Assembly (NCBI RefSeq): GCF_024281035.1
Contig: NZ_JAMXLH010000058.1
Coordinates: 1 to 64,000, forward strand
Direction: 5' to 3'
DNA from: Paraburkholderia sp.
GTDB lineage: Bacteria > Pseudomonadota > Gammaproteobacteria > Burkholderiales > Burkholderiaceae
DNA: 64,000 bases
This document shows positions 8,465 to 17,251 of the stretch, piece by piece (positions within the stretch are counted from its first letter, which is position 1; the number at the start of each line of letters is the position of its first letter). The notes under the pieces are model-generated. The model was not told where the DNA came from and did no database searches. It saw only the letters and a program-made list of their open reading frames with translations. Both the position numbers and the translations under genes were made by a program.

Positions 8465-9505
8465 TCAGGCGGCCACGAGCCAATGCCGCGTCGTATCCAG
8501 CAAGCGATTCACAAACCCCCACTCATTGTCGAACCACAGCATCAGATTTACCAGACGACCACCGCTGACATGCGTCTGCGCGCCGTCGACAATTGCAGAA
8601 TGCGGATCGTGATTGAAGTCGATCGAAGCATGCGGGTCGTCCGACCAGGCGATGAGTCCGGCGTAGGGTCCGGCCGCTGCGCTTTTCAGCAATTCGTTGA
8701 TGCTTGCAGCGCTCACGTCGCGTCCTACCGACAAGACCATGTCGATCGAAGACACATTGTGGGTTGGCACGCGGATCGCCTTGGCATGCACGCGGCCCTT
8801 GAGTTCGGGAAGCAGGCGCTCCACGCCGCGCGCAAGTCCAGTCGAAACGGGGACGATCGACTGCATTGCCGAACGTGTCCTGCGCAGATCGGAATGGTGA
8901 TAGCCGTCGATCAGCGGCTGGTCATTCATGACCGAATGCAGCGTCGTGAGCTGCACCTGTTCGATATTCAACTCGCGGTGCAGGAGCGAAAGAACCGGCA
9001 CGGCCGCGTTGGTCGTGCACGATGCGTTCGACACGAGCCGCTCCTTGCCCGAAAGAAGGCTGTGATTCGTCCCGAATACAACCGTTGCGTCGACATCCGC
9101 GGCACTGTCACCCGGATGCGAGAGCAGCAGTCGCGCGCAGCCCGCGTCGAGAAAACGCGTCAGCGAAGCCCGATCGCCGTAACGGCCGGAACACTCGACG
9201 AGCAGATCGATCTCGAGCCCTCTCCAGTCGACGCCTTCGGGTGTGGTCTCATGGAATATCGGGATTGCTTCGCCCTCGATAAGCAATGTGCCTTCTCCAA
9301 CCTCGACTTTCCCCGGGAAACGCCCATGGGTGGAATCGAAGCGCGTCAGGTAAGCCATGCTCGAGAGGTCGGCCGGTTCATTGATGGCCGAAATTCTGAA
9401 GGCGTCACGGAAGTCCGACTCATGGATTGCCCGCAGGAAGCAACGGCCGACGCGGCCGTATCCGTTGATTGCAATACGCAGCGGTGCGGGGAGCGTGTCA
9501 GGCAC
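8465..9505 (-). CDS. epd: Erythrose-4-phosphate / glyceraldehyde-3-phosphate dehydrogenase family protein
   Basis: 346-residue NAD-dependent phosphorylating-type aldehyde dehydrogenase. The N-terminal Rossmann site is IAINGYGRVGRCFLRA; the catalytic cysteine is in SNASCTTN (C163) and the general-base histidine in TTLHSVMND (H190). Two features match Epd rather than ordinary GapA: AINEPADLSSMAYLTRFDSTHGRF and IDGYHHSDLRRTRSAMQSIVPV. Epd oxidises D-erythrose 4-phosphate for pyridoxal-phosphate synthesis in enterobacteria. Here no pdx gene is adjacent, so a different sugar-phosphate substrate is possible. It sits in a minus-strand run between the FkbM gene and the yddG-like gene, 119 bp from the latter. 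Confidence 0.8.
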   Translation of the reverse strand: MPDTLPAPLRIAINGYGRVGRCFLRAIHESDFRDAFRISAINEPADLSSMAYLTRFDSTHGRFPGKVEVGEGTLLIEGEAIPIFHETTPEGVDWRGLEIDLLVECSGRYGDRASLTRFLDAGCARLLLSHPGDSAADVDATVVFGTNHSLLSGKERLVSNASCTTNAAVPVLSLLHRELNIEQVQLTTLHSVMNDQPLIDGYHHSDLRRTRSAMQSIVPVSTGLARGVERLLPELKGRVHAKAIRVPTHNVSSIDMVLSVGRDVSAASINELLKSAAAGPYAGLIAWSDDPHASIDFNHDPHSAIVDGAQTHVSGGRLVNLMLWFDNEWGFVNRLLDTTRHWLVAA

Positions 9506-9624
9506 AGCGTGATTCCTTCAAAAGATGGAAACCGTATTCTATCGCGCGTATTTGAAGTCGAAAGCGTTCGTTCTTTTCCGCGCACGTCGGCATAACCCGG
9601 GAAAGGGAAAGAAGAGCAGTCGCA

Positions 9625-10551
9625 TCAGGCGCGCTCTTTCGCCTGAGCAGGGGTTGCCATTCTCGCTTGCCGGTTGCGCGTGGCGAGCCAGCACAGGATC
9701 GAACCGCCACACACCATTAACGCGCCTTGCCAGAACTGGACCGATAAGGGCGCGTGGAGCAGGGTGGCGGCGAACGCTGCCGAAAGCACGGGAATGAAAT
9801 ACGACGCTCCGGCAAGCACGGTGACATTGCCATGCAGGATTCCCACGTTCCATGCGGCGTAGCCGAAGCCCATCGCGGAGGCGGCCAGCACGAGATAGAT
9901 GAGTGCATGGAGGCTGAATGCCATCGCACCGCCACCTTCGACGAGATATTTGCCCCACAGCACAACAGAAACCAGCATGAAGAACAGCGTGACACCGTTC
10001 TTGCCGCGGGCAATACGCGCCGTCACGGTGCAATAAGCCGCCCAGATCAACGCTCCGAAAAACGCCAGACCGTAGCTCAATGGGTTGTCTTTGACGTTCG
10101 CCAGCATGCCCGGCAGATCCAGCCCCTTTTCTCCACCCAAAACCCAGCAAATGCCGAGCATCGAAAGCAGAAAACCCGGTACGACCAGCAGGTTCGCCCT
10201 CTGTTTGTTGAACAGAATGGCCGAGACCAGTGTGAAGGTCGGCCACAGGTAATTGACCATCCCGACTTCGATGGCCTGTCTGCCGGTGTGGGCATAGCCG
10301 ATGGATAGTGACAGGCACAGTTCGTACGCGACAAAAAGCAGGCTGCCCCACACAAGGTAGCTTCGCGGAAACTCACGGAGCCTCGGGAAACCGACCGAGA
10401 AGAACAGAAACACCGAGGCCACCGAATACATCATCGCCGCGCCGCCGGTGGCGCCGAGACTTTCGCTGACACCCCGAATGAGGGCGACGATGGACGCCCA
10501 CAACAGGACCGCAATCAGCCCGATGAGCGTTGCCTGCTTTTTGCTCTTCAT
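9625..10551 (-). CDS. yddG: YddG-type aromatic amino acid exporter (DMT/EamA family)
   Basis: 308-residue inner-membrane protein with ten hydrophobic segments in two EamA repeats. It aligns by eye along most of its length with E. coli YddG: KATLIGL-like start, LIRGVSESLGATGGAAMMYS, YAHTGRQAIEVGMVNYLWPTFT, AFFGALIWAAYCTVTARIARG, AAWNVGILHGNVTVLAGASYF and FWQGALMVCGGSILCWLATR. E. coli YddG exports Phe, Tyr, Trp and methyl viologen. The ATG at 10551 gives the E. coli-like N terminus; a TTG three codons upstream is also possible. It is adjacent to the aldehyde dehydrogenase gene (131 bp) and may be transcribed with it. Confidence 0.9.
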   Translation of the reverse strand: MKSKKQATLIGLIAVLLWASIVALIRGVSESLGATGGAAMMYSVASVFLFFSVGFPRLREFPRSYLVWGSLLFVAYELCLSLSIGYAHTGRQAIEVGMVNYLWPTFTLVSAILFNKQRANLLVVPGFLLSMLGICWVLGGEKGLDLPGMLANVKDNPLSYGLAFFGALIWAAYCTVTARIARGKNGVTLFFMLVSVVLWGKYLVEGGGAMAFSLHALIYLVLAASAMGFGYAAWNVGILHGNVTVLAGASYFIPVLSAAFAATLLHAPLSVQFWQGALMVCGGSILCWLATRNRQARMATPAQAKERA

Positions 10552-10682
10552 ACTCGTCAATCGCTTTAGATGATTCGATGCCGCGGCGAGGTTCCGTCGC
10601 GCTGTTCCGCCGCGGCAAGGTTAAACTGCCGGCCGTGACTGCCACGCCGGATCGCGCGGTGCGGCAATGTGGTGCGGGGAGC

Positions 10683-12185
10683 CTACGCGGTGCTCGCGGG
10701 TACGTCAATCCAGATGGTTTTCATCTCGGTGTATTGATCGTGCGCCCAGACGGATTTGTCGCGGCCGCCAAACCCGGACTGCTTGTAGCCTCCAAATGGC
10801 GTCGTGATGTCGCCCTCGCCAAAACAGTTGACGGTGACGACGCCCGCGCGGATTTCACGCGACAAGCGAATGGCGTGGTTCAGGTTGCTCGTATAGACGG
10901 AGGCGGCGAGTCCATACACCGAATCGTTCGCCAGTGCGACGGCTTCATCGATGCCGGTGAACGTCGTCACAGAAAGGACCGGGCCGAATATCTCTTCCTG
11001 GAACAAGCGGTTTTGCGGGTCCACGCCGTCCACCACCGTCGGCTCGACGAAAATGCCGCTCTTTGTCTCGCCGCCGAAAGCCACGCGCAGGCGCTCCGCT
11101 TTTGCGTGCTCGAGATACGATCGCACCTTTTCGAAGTGCGCCTTGCTGACCATCGAGCCGATGCGGTGTGCCGGATCGAGCGGATCGCCCATTTTCCATT
11201 CGCGCATGTGCACGCCGATACGCTGCAGCAATGCGTCCTTGATATCGGCATGAACGATCAGACGCGACGACGCCGAGCAGTTCTCGCCCATGTTCCAGAA
11301 CGCGCCATTCACGACATGCTGCGCGACCGCGTCGAGATCCTCGACATCGCGCAGTACGACGGCGGGATTCTTGCCGCCGCACTCGAGCACCACGCGTTTG
11401 AGGTTGGAATCGGCGGCATATCGGAGGAACCGGCGGCCGGTTTCCGTCGAGCCGGTGAAGCTGACCATATCGACATCCCCGTGCCTGCCCAGCGGCTCGC
11501 CGACTTCTTTTCCGCCGCCCGGCAAAACATTGAAGACACCGGCCGGCACGCCCGCTTCGTGAGCCAGTTCTGCAACACGCAGGGCAGTCAGCGAGGTTTC
11601 CTTCGCGGGCTTCACGATGATCGAGCACCCGGCCGCGAGCGATGGGCCAATCTTCCACGCAAGCATCAACAGCGGAAAATTCCAGGGCAGCACGAGGCCG
11701 ACCACGCCAACGGGCTCGCGCACGACGAGAGCGAGCGCGCTCGCGCCTGTGGGGGCCGCGTTGTCGTAGATCTTGTCGATCAGTTCGGCGTGCCAGCGGA
11801 TTGTGTGAATCGCCTCCGGAATGTCCGTGTTCTGGCATTCGCGAATCGGCTTGCCGCTGTCGAGGCTCTCCATCGTGGCGAGTTCGTGCGCGTGCTGCTC
11901 CAGCCTGTCGGCAAACTGCAGCAGGATGGCCTTTCGGCGCGAAGGCGCGAGATTGCGCCAGCGTCCGTCCTCGAATGCAGTCCTTGCGCGCGCAACGGCA
12001 ATATCGACATCGGCGGCATTGCAGGCCGCAATTTTCCCGAGCGCTTCGTCTGTCGCCGGGTTAATCGTTGTGAAGGTGTCGCCGGAACGCGAAGGCTGGA
12101 ACGCGCCGTCGATGAACGCCTGGGTGGGCAGCCGCAATTCCGCGGCAATCGCCGCGTACTCCGGAGCAGTGAGAAGTTGAGCCAT
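10683..12185 (-). CDS. NAD(P)-dependent aldehyde dehydrogenase (PuuC/KauB-like)
   Basis: 500-residue cytoplasmic aldehyde dehydrogenase, normal family length. The catalytic cysteine is in NMGENCSASSR (C303), the general base in LECGGKNP (E268), the oxyanion asparagine in LPWNFPLLMLAWK (N169), and the cofactor loop is FTGSTETG (243-250). The closest family by motif is gamma-glutamyl-gamma-aminobutyraldehyde / 4-guanidinobutyraldehyde dehydrogenase, enzymes that finish amine oxidation. Its start overlaps the stop of the DapA-family gene by one base. With the FAD amine oxidase-like gene upstream it forms a plausible oxidase-then-dehydrogenase pair for an amine or amino acid. Confidence 0.9.
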   Translation of the reverse strand: MAQLLTAPEYAAIAAELRLPTQAFIDGAFQPSRSGDTFTTINPATDEALGKIAACNAADVDIAVARARTAFEDGRWRNLAPSRRKAILLQFADRLEQHAHELATMESLDSGKPIRECQNTDIPEAIHTIRWHAELIDKIYDNAAPTGASALALVVREPVGVVGLVLPWNFPLLMLAWKIGPSLAAGCSIIVKPAKETSLTALRVAELAHEAGVPAGVFNVLPGGGKEVGEPLGRHGDVDMVSFTGSTETGRRFLRYAADSNLKRVVLECGGKNPAVVLRDVEDLDAVAQHVVNGAFWNMGENCSASSRLIVHADIKDALLQRIGVHMREWKMGDPLDPAHRIGSMVSKAHFEKVRSYLEHAKAERLRVAFGGETKSGIFVEPTVVDGVDPQNRLFQEEIFGPVLSVTTFTGIDEAVALANDSVYGLAASVYTSNLNHAIRLSREIRAGVVTVNCFGEGDITTPFGGYKQSGFGGRDKSVWAHDQYTEMKTIWIDVPASTA

Positions 12186-13093
12186 CAGGATTTGCCCCCG
12201 GCGACCGATGCGACATTACGCTTGAGTTCGGCAACGATGCTTTGGAGCCGCTCCTTTTCCTGCGTGTCGAGTCCTTGCAGGGGCGCGCGCACGCCGCCAG
12301 CACGCAGGCCCGCAATCTCGCAGCCATACTTGATGGCCTGAACGAACTTGCCTTCTTCGAGGAAGTCCATGAGCGGCAGCATCGCGGACATGATGCGGCG
12401 GCCCTTGTCGAAATCCTTCTGAACCGCGCACGCCTCGTATAGCGCGATGTGCTCGGCGGGCAGGAAGTTCGAGCCCGCGCATACCCAGCTGCGTGCGCCC
12501 CAGGCGAAGAACTCCAGCGCCTGATCGTCCCAGCCGCACGACACGCTGAGACTCGGGAACTCGCGCGCGAGCATGTGCAGTTGCGCCGTCTGGCCGGAGC
12601 TTTCCTTGATCGCCACGAAGTTCTTCGACGCCTTCAGCACGGTATCGAAGAACTCACGGCCCATTGAGACGCTCATGCGGCCGGGGTAGTTGTAGAGCAT
12701 GATGGGCAGGCCCGCCGCACGATCGACGGCCAGCGCGTGCACGGCGTTTTCCTGCTGCGTGGGCAGCGCATAGGGCGGCGAGCCGACCAGGATCGCGTCT
12801 GCCCCGATGGCCTTCGCCGCTTTCGCGTATTCGACGGAATCCTCGGTGCGGACCGCGCCAGTGCCGATGATGAGCGGCAAACGCGAGCCGATCACTTCCT
12901 TCGCCCAGGCGCCCAGCTCGAAACGCTCCTGCGCGCTCTGCGCGTAGTATTCGCCGGTCGAGCCGCCGATGATGATGCCGTGGACCCGGGCCGCGATCAG
13001 CGATTCGAGCACCTCGGCGAATGCCGTCTTGTCGATTTGCCCTTCGGCGTTCAAGGGCGTGATGGCGGGGGTGTAGATGCCTTCAAACTTCAT
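12185..13093 (-). CDS. DapA/NanA-family lyase or dehydratase
   Basis: 302-residue TIM-barrel Schiff-base enzyme of the dihydrodipicolinate synthase/N-acetylneuraminate lyase family. Visible: GGSTGEYYAQS (43-53), the catalytic tyrosine in LYNYPGR (Y134), the Schiff-base lysine in FVAIKESSG (K163), and IGTGAVRTEDSVEYAKAA typical of the catabolic members. Clustering with an aldehyde dehydrogenase, an FAD oxidase, a transporter and a GntR regulator argues against lysine biosynthesis. It resembles catabolic layouts such as hydroxyproline or sugar-acid degradation, where a DapA-type deaminase/dehydratase feeds a semialdehyde dehydrogenase. The actual substrate is not determined. Confidence 0.9.
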   Translation of the reverse strand: MKFEGIYTPAITPLNAEGQIDKTAFAEVLESLIAARVHGIIIGGSTGEYYAQSAQERFELGAWAKEVIGSRLPLIIGTGAVRTEDSVEYAKAAKAIGADAILVGSPPYALPTQQENAVHALAVDRAAGLPIMLYNYPGRMSVSMGREFFDTVLKASKNFVAIKESSGQTAQLHMLAREFPSLSVSCGWDDQALEFFAWGARSWVCAGSNFLPAEHIALYEACAVQKDFDKGRRIMSAMLPLMDFLEEGKFVQAIKYGCEIAGLRAGGVRAPLQGLDTQEKERLQSIVAELKRNVASVAGGKS

Positions 13094-13138
13094 GATGTTC
13101 TTCCAGAGAGAGCGGGTGTTTTTGACGCAAGGTGTGCC

Positions 13139-13159
13139 GCTGCCGTCATTGACGGCAGC
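13139..13159. repeat. Intercistronic hairpin between MFS and DapA-family genes
   Basis: Near-perfect dyad GCTGCCGTCA-T-TGACGGCAGC in the 90-bp gap. No T-tract follows on the minus strand, so it more likely modulates mRNA stability or differential expression than terminates. Confidence 0.45.
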
Positions 13160-13183
13160 ACGCAGGTAGTGGGTTTCAGGGTT

Positions 13184-14515
13184 TCAGTGATTCAGCGAGG
13201 CCGCTTCCTGCAGGCTCAGCGAACGCGTTTCTGGCGCGAGAGCGAGCGAGGCTGCGAGGCCGATGAACGAGACGGCCGCCGCTGCGTACATGGTGTTGCC
13301 GATGCCGACGGTCTGGAGGGCGATGGGTACCGCCCACGTTCCGATTGCGGCGCCGATTCGCGAAAGCGAGGCGCCCATGCCGACGGCGAATGCACGGATA
13401 TCGGTCGGGAAAATTTCATTCGGGTACACGAGCTGCAGCACCTGCGCGCCGCCGATCAGCACCGCATAGGCGCCGAACAGCACCAGAATCAATACGGCCG
13501 GGCCATTCGAGCACGCGCCCAGCGCCAGCAACGCAAGACCCGACCACAGGAAGCTGTGAATCACCATCGCGCGGCGGCCCAGTTCGTTGATGATGCGCGT
13601 GGCGATGATGCAGCCCACGACGAAGAGCAACGTGATCGCGACAGAGCCGAGCGATTCCCACTTGCCTGTCAAGTGAAGTGCCTCGAGCACACGCGGCGCG
13701 AAGGAATAGACCGCGAAGACCGGGATCACGGAGCAGCTCCAGAACACTGAAACAAAGAGCATGCGTTTGCCGTAGCCGGAATGCAGGAGCGACCAGAGCG
13801 AGATTTTCTTTTCGGTTTGTTCTTCGGGCAGATTTTTCAGCGAAAACGACGGGCCATAAACCTTTTTGATGATGGCTTCTGCATCGGCGGTGCGGCCTTT
13901 GCTGATCAGCCAGCGCGGCGATTCGGGGGTGCCGATACGCACGACAAACAGCACGATACCGATGACGGCGGGGCTCGCGAGCACCCAGCGCCATCCATCT
14001 TGCGCACCGCTGCTCAAGATGAGGTTGCCGACGATATAGGCGAGCGCCGCACCGAGGAACCAGATAATCGTGAGCAGGGCGAGGCGCGGGCCGCGATATT
14101 TGCGGGGCATGAATTCGACGAGGAGCGAACCGGCCACCGGATATTCGATGCCCACGCCGATGCCAATGAGGAAGCGCAAAACGAAGAGCGCTTCGCCCGA
14201 TTGAACCCAGAGTTGCGCGAGCGAGCACGCGAAGAAGATGACGGGCCCGAAAAAGTAGGGCTTTTGACGCCCCATACGGTCGGACAGCCAGCCCCCGAGG
14301 AACCCGCCAAAGAAAATGCCGATCAGCGCCGACGCGGCAACCATGCCTTCCCAGAAACTCGTGAGGCCGAGCGCGGCGGAAAACTGCACCATCGCCACGC
14401 CGATAATGCTGAGCACGTAGCCGTCCATGAGCCAGCCGCCGCTCGAACGAATGGTGAGCAACTGGTGAAAGCCATTGAGCGGCACGTCCTCAATAGTCAA
14501 TTGATTCTGCGACAT
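13184..14515 (-). CDS. MFS transporter (metabolite:H+ symporter type)
   Basis: 443-residue inner-membrane transporter with twelve predicted hydrophobic helices. Motif A appears as GGWLSDRMGRQKPYFFG after helix 2, and the sugar-porter/AAHS signature PESPRWLISKGR follows helix 6; the central cytoplasmic loop is charged. The start ATG at 14515 (MSQNQLTIEDVPLNGF) has GGAGAC nearby and fits MFS members of this type, which begin with a short polar tail; the open frame to 14566 is not needed. It lies between the FAD oxidase and DapA-family genes on the same strand and probably imports the substrate of this pathway. Confidence 0.88.
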   Translation of the reverse strand: MSQNQLTIEDVPLNGFHQLLTIRSSGGWLMDGYVLSIIGVAMVQFSAALGLTSFWEGMVAASALIGIFFGGFLGGWLSDRMGRQKPYFFGPVIFFACSLAQLWVQSGEALFVLRFLIGIGVGIEYPVAGSLLVEFMPRKYRGPRLALLTIIWFLGAALAYIVGNLILSSGAQDGWRWVLASPAVIGIVLFVVRIGTPESPRWLISKGRTADAEAIIKKVYGPSFSLKNLPEEQTEKKISLWSLLHSGYGKRMLFVSVFWSCSVIPVFAVYSFAPRVLEALHLTGKWESLGSVAITLLFVVGCIIATRIINELGRRAMVIHSFLWSGLALLALGACSNGPAVLILVLFGAYAVLIGGAQVLQLVYPNEIFPTDIRAFAVGMGASLSRIGAAIGTWAVPIALQTVGIGNTMYAAAAVSFIGLAASLALAPETRSLSLQEAASLNH

Positions 14516-14640
14516 CGTCTGTCTCCTTCCATGTAATTGGGCGCAACACGTCCTGGCGAGCGCCATGGGTGTTGTGTCTGCATCCCTTGTGTACGTTGCT
14601 TCGGCCGATCTGCTGATGCGCTACGCCGACCGATGCGTCC

Positions 14641-15960
14641 TCAACTTTCGAGTCCTGCCTTGCGTTGCCCCCACCAGAGCGTGGCGTTGACGCCAATGGA
14701 GAGGAACGGCTCCGGCGGGGTCTTGTCGGGTCCCGACGTGGCCAGCAGAAAATCGATCTGCTCGCTACGCTTGCCCGCGAGCCAGTCGGCGAGCAGCGTG
14801 CCCGTCACGGTTCCGCGCGTGATGCCGAGGCCGTTGCAGCACAACGCGCCGTAGACATTGGGCGCAAGCTGCCCGAAAAATCCCTTGTGGTTGTGCGAGA
14901 GCGCGAGCGATCCGCTCCACGTGTATTCGAATTCCACTTTCGGCAGCATCGGAAAGCGTCGTTCGAACGAAAGCCGGTGGCGTTCGGCGAAGCGGGGGAG
15001 ATAGTGCTCCTTCGGTCGTCCGTCCGGATTGAAGCTGAAGCTGTTGCGCACCAGAATGCGGTTGTCGTGCGTGCGGCGCAGCGTGCTGCCGAACGGGTCC
15101 GCCGGGATGACGCCCCAGAACGGCTTGCCGCCGAGCTGGTCCTGCTCGGCGCCGGTGAGCGGCCGGGTCAGGCTCGCATACAGGAAAACCGGCAGCATCG
15201 TGCGTTGCAGGAAGCCGAAGCGCATGCCGAAGGCGTTGTTCGCCAGCACCAGCTTGTCCGCCGTAATACGGCCGTTGCGATGCGCCAGCACGATTTTCTC
15301 GCCATAGTCGACATCGGTAATGGGTGTGTGCTCGTACAACCTCACGTTGGGCGGCAGGCTGTCGGCCAGGCCCTTGACCAGCGCCGAGGGTTGCACGAGT
15401 ACGGTGCCGGGCGTGAACAGCGCCTTGCGGTAGAACGACGTGCCGATGTGTCCGGGCAGGTCCTTGCCTTCGATCACCTCGTACGCCTGGCCGAGCTTGT
15501 CGAGGCCGCGCCGATAGGCGTCGAGTACAGCCACGCCGCGCTCTTCAATCGCAGCCTGGTATTTGCCGGACGCGGTCATATGGCAATCGATGCCGTGCTT
15601 GCCGACCAGCTCACGCAAGATCGTCTGGCCGAGCACGTTCAGCTTGAGCGTGGATTTTGCCGTCGCGATATCGCCGATGTAGTCGTCGGCGCCGATATCG
15701 TGCGGCAGGTCGATCGCAAAACCTGCATTACGCCCCGAGGTGCCGAAGCCGACCTCCTGGGCCTCGATGAGAATGACTTCATCGTCGGGGAAATTCAGGG
15801 CAAGCTGCCGCGCGGCGGCAAGACCCGTGAAGCCGGCGCCGATAACGGCCCAGCGCGCCTTTGATTCCCCTGCGTGAGGCGGCCTCGGTTCGCGAGGCTG
15901 GCTTGTGTGATACCAGCCGCACATCTTGTCGTCCGCGGGGAGCGATGTCACATTAAGCAT
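14641..15960 (-). CDS. FAD-dependent amine/amino-acid oxidoreductase (DadA/PuuB type)
   Basis: 439-residue DAO-family flavoprotein. The ADP-binding motif is AVIGAGFTGLAAARQLA (about residues 38-54), followed by the acidic strand end VILIEAQ and the DAO signature GFGTSGRNAGF. The C-terminal block YGALCCNGLGITRGTVTGTLLADWLAG closes the FAD site. Such enzymes oxidise D-amino acids, glycine derivatives or gamma-glutamylputrescine to imine plus reduced FAD. The paired PuuC-like aldehyde dehydrogenase suggests a primary-amine or amino-acid substrate giving an aldehyde. Start at 15960 with AAGGA upstream; M13 (MCGWYH) is a possible alternative. First structural gene after the GntR regulator, 89 bp downstream. 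Confidence 0.87.
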   Translation of the reverse strand: MLNVTSLPADDKMCGWYHTSQPREPRPPHAGESKARWAVIGAGFTGLAAARQLALNFPDDEVILIEAQEVGFGTSGRNAGFAIDLPHDIGADDYIGDIATAKSTLKLNVLGQTILRELVGKHGIDCHMTASGKYQAAIEERGVAVLDAYRRGLDKLGQAYEVIEGKDLPGHIGTSFYRKALFTPGTVLVQPSALVKGLADSLPPNVRLYEHTPITDVDYGEKIVLAHRNGRITADKLVLANNAFGMRFGFLQRTMLPVFLYASLTRPLTGAEQDQLGGKPFWGVIPADPFGSTLRRTHDNRILVRNSFSFNPDGRPKEHYLPRFAERHRLSFERRFPMLPKVEFEYTWSGSLALSHNHKGFFGQLAPNVYGALCCNGLGITRGTVTGTLLADWLAGKRSEQIDFLLATSGPDKTPPEPFLSIGVNATLWWGQRKAGLES

Positions 15961-16049
15961 TCCTAATTCCTTGATCGCATATAAATCCGCGCCGCGTCCT
16001 CAGACGGGGCGGTGCACCGAAAAACGCGCGCACCCCCCCTGCGCGGCCC

Positions 16050-16781
16050 TTAAAACTGGATGGGTACGTTCAACCCTTCGGGAATCACATACTCCGCCAT
16101 GCGCCGGCGCGACAACTCCATATGGCTGCGGACCAGTTCGCCGGCACTCTGTGCATCGCGAAGCGCGATTGCCTCGATGATCTGGTCGTGTTGCTCAACG
16201 GCCTTTTCCAGGTCTTTTTGCATGTCGCTCGTGGTGGGCGAGCGGTAAAAAATCTTGCCGAGGCGCGCATGGTCGATCAACACACGGCGCAGGCTGGGCA
16301 TGAGATACGCGTTGCGCGCGATCCGGCCAATTTCGAAGTGAAACGCGTCGTTGTGCAGCACGCGCGACTGAAGGTCGTTCTCTTCGATCGAGATGCGAAA
16401 GAGCGCCTGAATCTGCTTCAATCGCTCCACGTCTTCGGGCGTGGCATTGTTCGCGGCCATTTGCGTGGTTGCTACGTAGATGAGCGGCGCTGCAAGGAAA
16501 AAGCTTCGCAACGACTGGTAGCTCATCGGCGAAACGCGGGCTGGCCTGTTCGGCTCAAGCTCCAGGTAACCCTCCGCCGCCATCTGGCGCATCAACTCGC
16601 GTACAGGCGGGCGGGAGAGACCGAACTCTTCGCTCAGGGCGAGTTCGTCGACTGCGGCGCCCGGAGCGAGCTCCATGCTCACGATGCGGCGCCGAAGCGT
16701 TTCCGCCATCACGTTTTTACGATCTGCTGACGCGCCCGATTCGGTGTCTGCGGCTGCCAGTTGAAGCTTGGTTTTTGCCAT
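16050..16781 (-). CDS. GntR-family regulator, FCD subfamily
   Basis: 243-residue regulator. The winged HTH spans about residues 25-90 (AETLRRRIVSMELAPGAAVDELALSEEFGLSRPPVRELMRQM), followed by an all-helical FCD effector domain with the metal-site residues in HNDAFHFEIGR and later histidines (HDQIIEAI, RSHMELSR). It is the first gene of the minus-strand run that continues into the FAD oxidase, transporter, DapA-family and aldehyde dehydrogenase genes. A perfect dyad overlies its ribosome-binding region, so autoregulation is likely. The effector is presumably the amine or amino acid taken up by the cluster. Confidence 0.92.
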   Translation of the reverse strand: MAKTKLQLAAADTESGASADRKNVMAETLRRRIVSMELAPGAAVDELALSEEFGLSRPPVRELMRQMAAEGYLELEPNRPARVSPMSYQSLRSFFLAAPLIYVATTQMAANNATPEDVERLKQIQALFRISIEENDLQSRVLHNDAFHFEIGRIARNAYLMPSLRRVLIDHARLGKIFYRSPTTSDMQKDLEKAVEQHDQIIEAIALRDAQSAGELVRSHMELSRRRMAEYVIPEGLNVPIQF

Positions 16782-16789
16782 GGCTCATG

Positions 16790-16808
16790 TGTCTACAAAC
16801 GGTAGACA
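16790..16808. promoter_or_regulatory. Operator-like dyad at the GntR gene start
   Basis: Perfect inverted repeat TGTCTACAAACGGTAGACA (7-bp arms, 5-bp spacer) ending 8 nt before the GntR start codon. TGTC..GACA dyads are typical of FCD-type GntR operators (T.GT..AC.A family). Inferred autoregulatory site. Confidence 0.6.
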
Positions 16809-17160
16809 AAGTATAGGTTGATGATAGTCCAAACAAAAATAAGGGTTTACGCGCTCCGTGGCTTGACCGGGGTTCCGGCTAAAGCGTGCCTGATGGCGGT
16901 TCCGGGATACGGCGTGTTCACACGGGCGGCGACGGGTTCCAGCGTACGTGAACCGGGCAGATTCGCCCAGACGGGGGGCAATCTGTTTTGTCGCGCGAGC
17001 GGCAAGTGAATTCGCCGCCAGGCGGCCGTTCAGGCAGCGGGCGAGTCGCGCCGACGAAGCCTCTCGAAGTCGGCGATGTAACGTTTCCTGTATTGCGCCG
17101 CACAAAAAGTGGCGGCGCCTGCTACGTCAGGCGCCGCTCTCCGGTGATCGGCTGACTCCG
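16809..17160. other. Intergenic region before regulatory module A
   Basis: About 350 bp with no supported gene. The last part (17092-17105, ATTGCGCCGCACAA) is shared with the region just before module B (27343-27356), so the repeated unit extends upstream of its conserved core. A GC-rich dyad GGCGCC..GGCGCC occurs at 17113-17136. Confidence 0.5.
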
Positions 17161-17251
17161 CTCGCCCCTACCCCCGTCCCCTACCAGCGGCAGGGGGGGC
17201 GTTATGACGCATCGCTTGTAGAGTCACCTCACAGATGCAGTGAGGAGACAC
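17161..17251 (+). repeat. Regulatory module, copy A
   Basis: First of four dispersed copies. It carries half-sites CCCCTACC at 17165-17172 and again at 17178-17185 (period 13), then the inverted half-site GGCAGGGG at 17189-17196, a GACGCATCGCTTGTA block, and a GAGGAGACAC ribosome binding site just before an ATG at 17252. Distance from inverted half-site to ATG is 55 nt. It lies 250 bp upstream of the DUF1329-DUF1302-RND operon. The conserved array suggests an operator plus promoter and leader. Confidence 0.8.
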
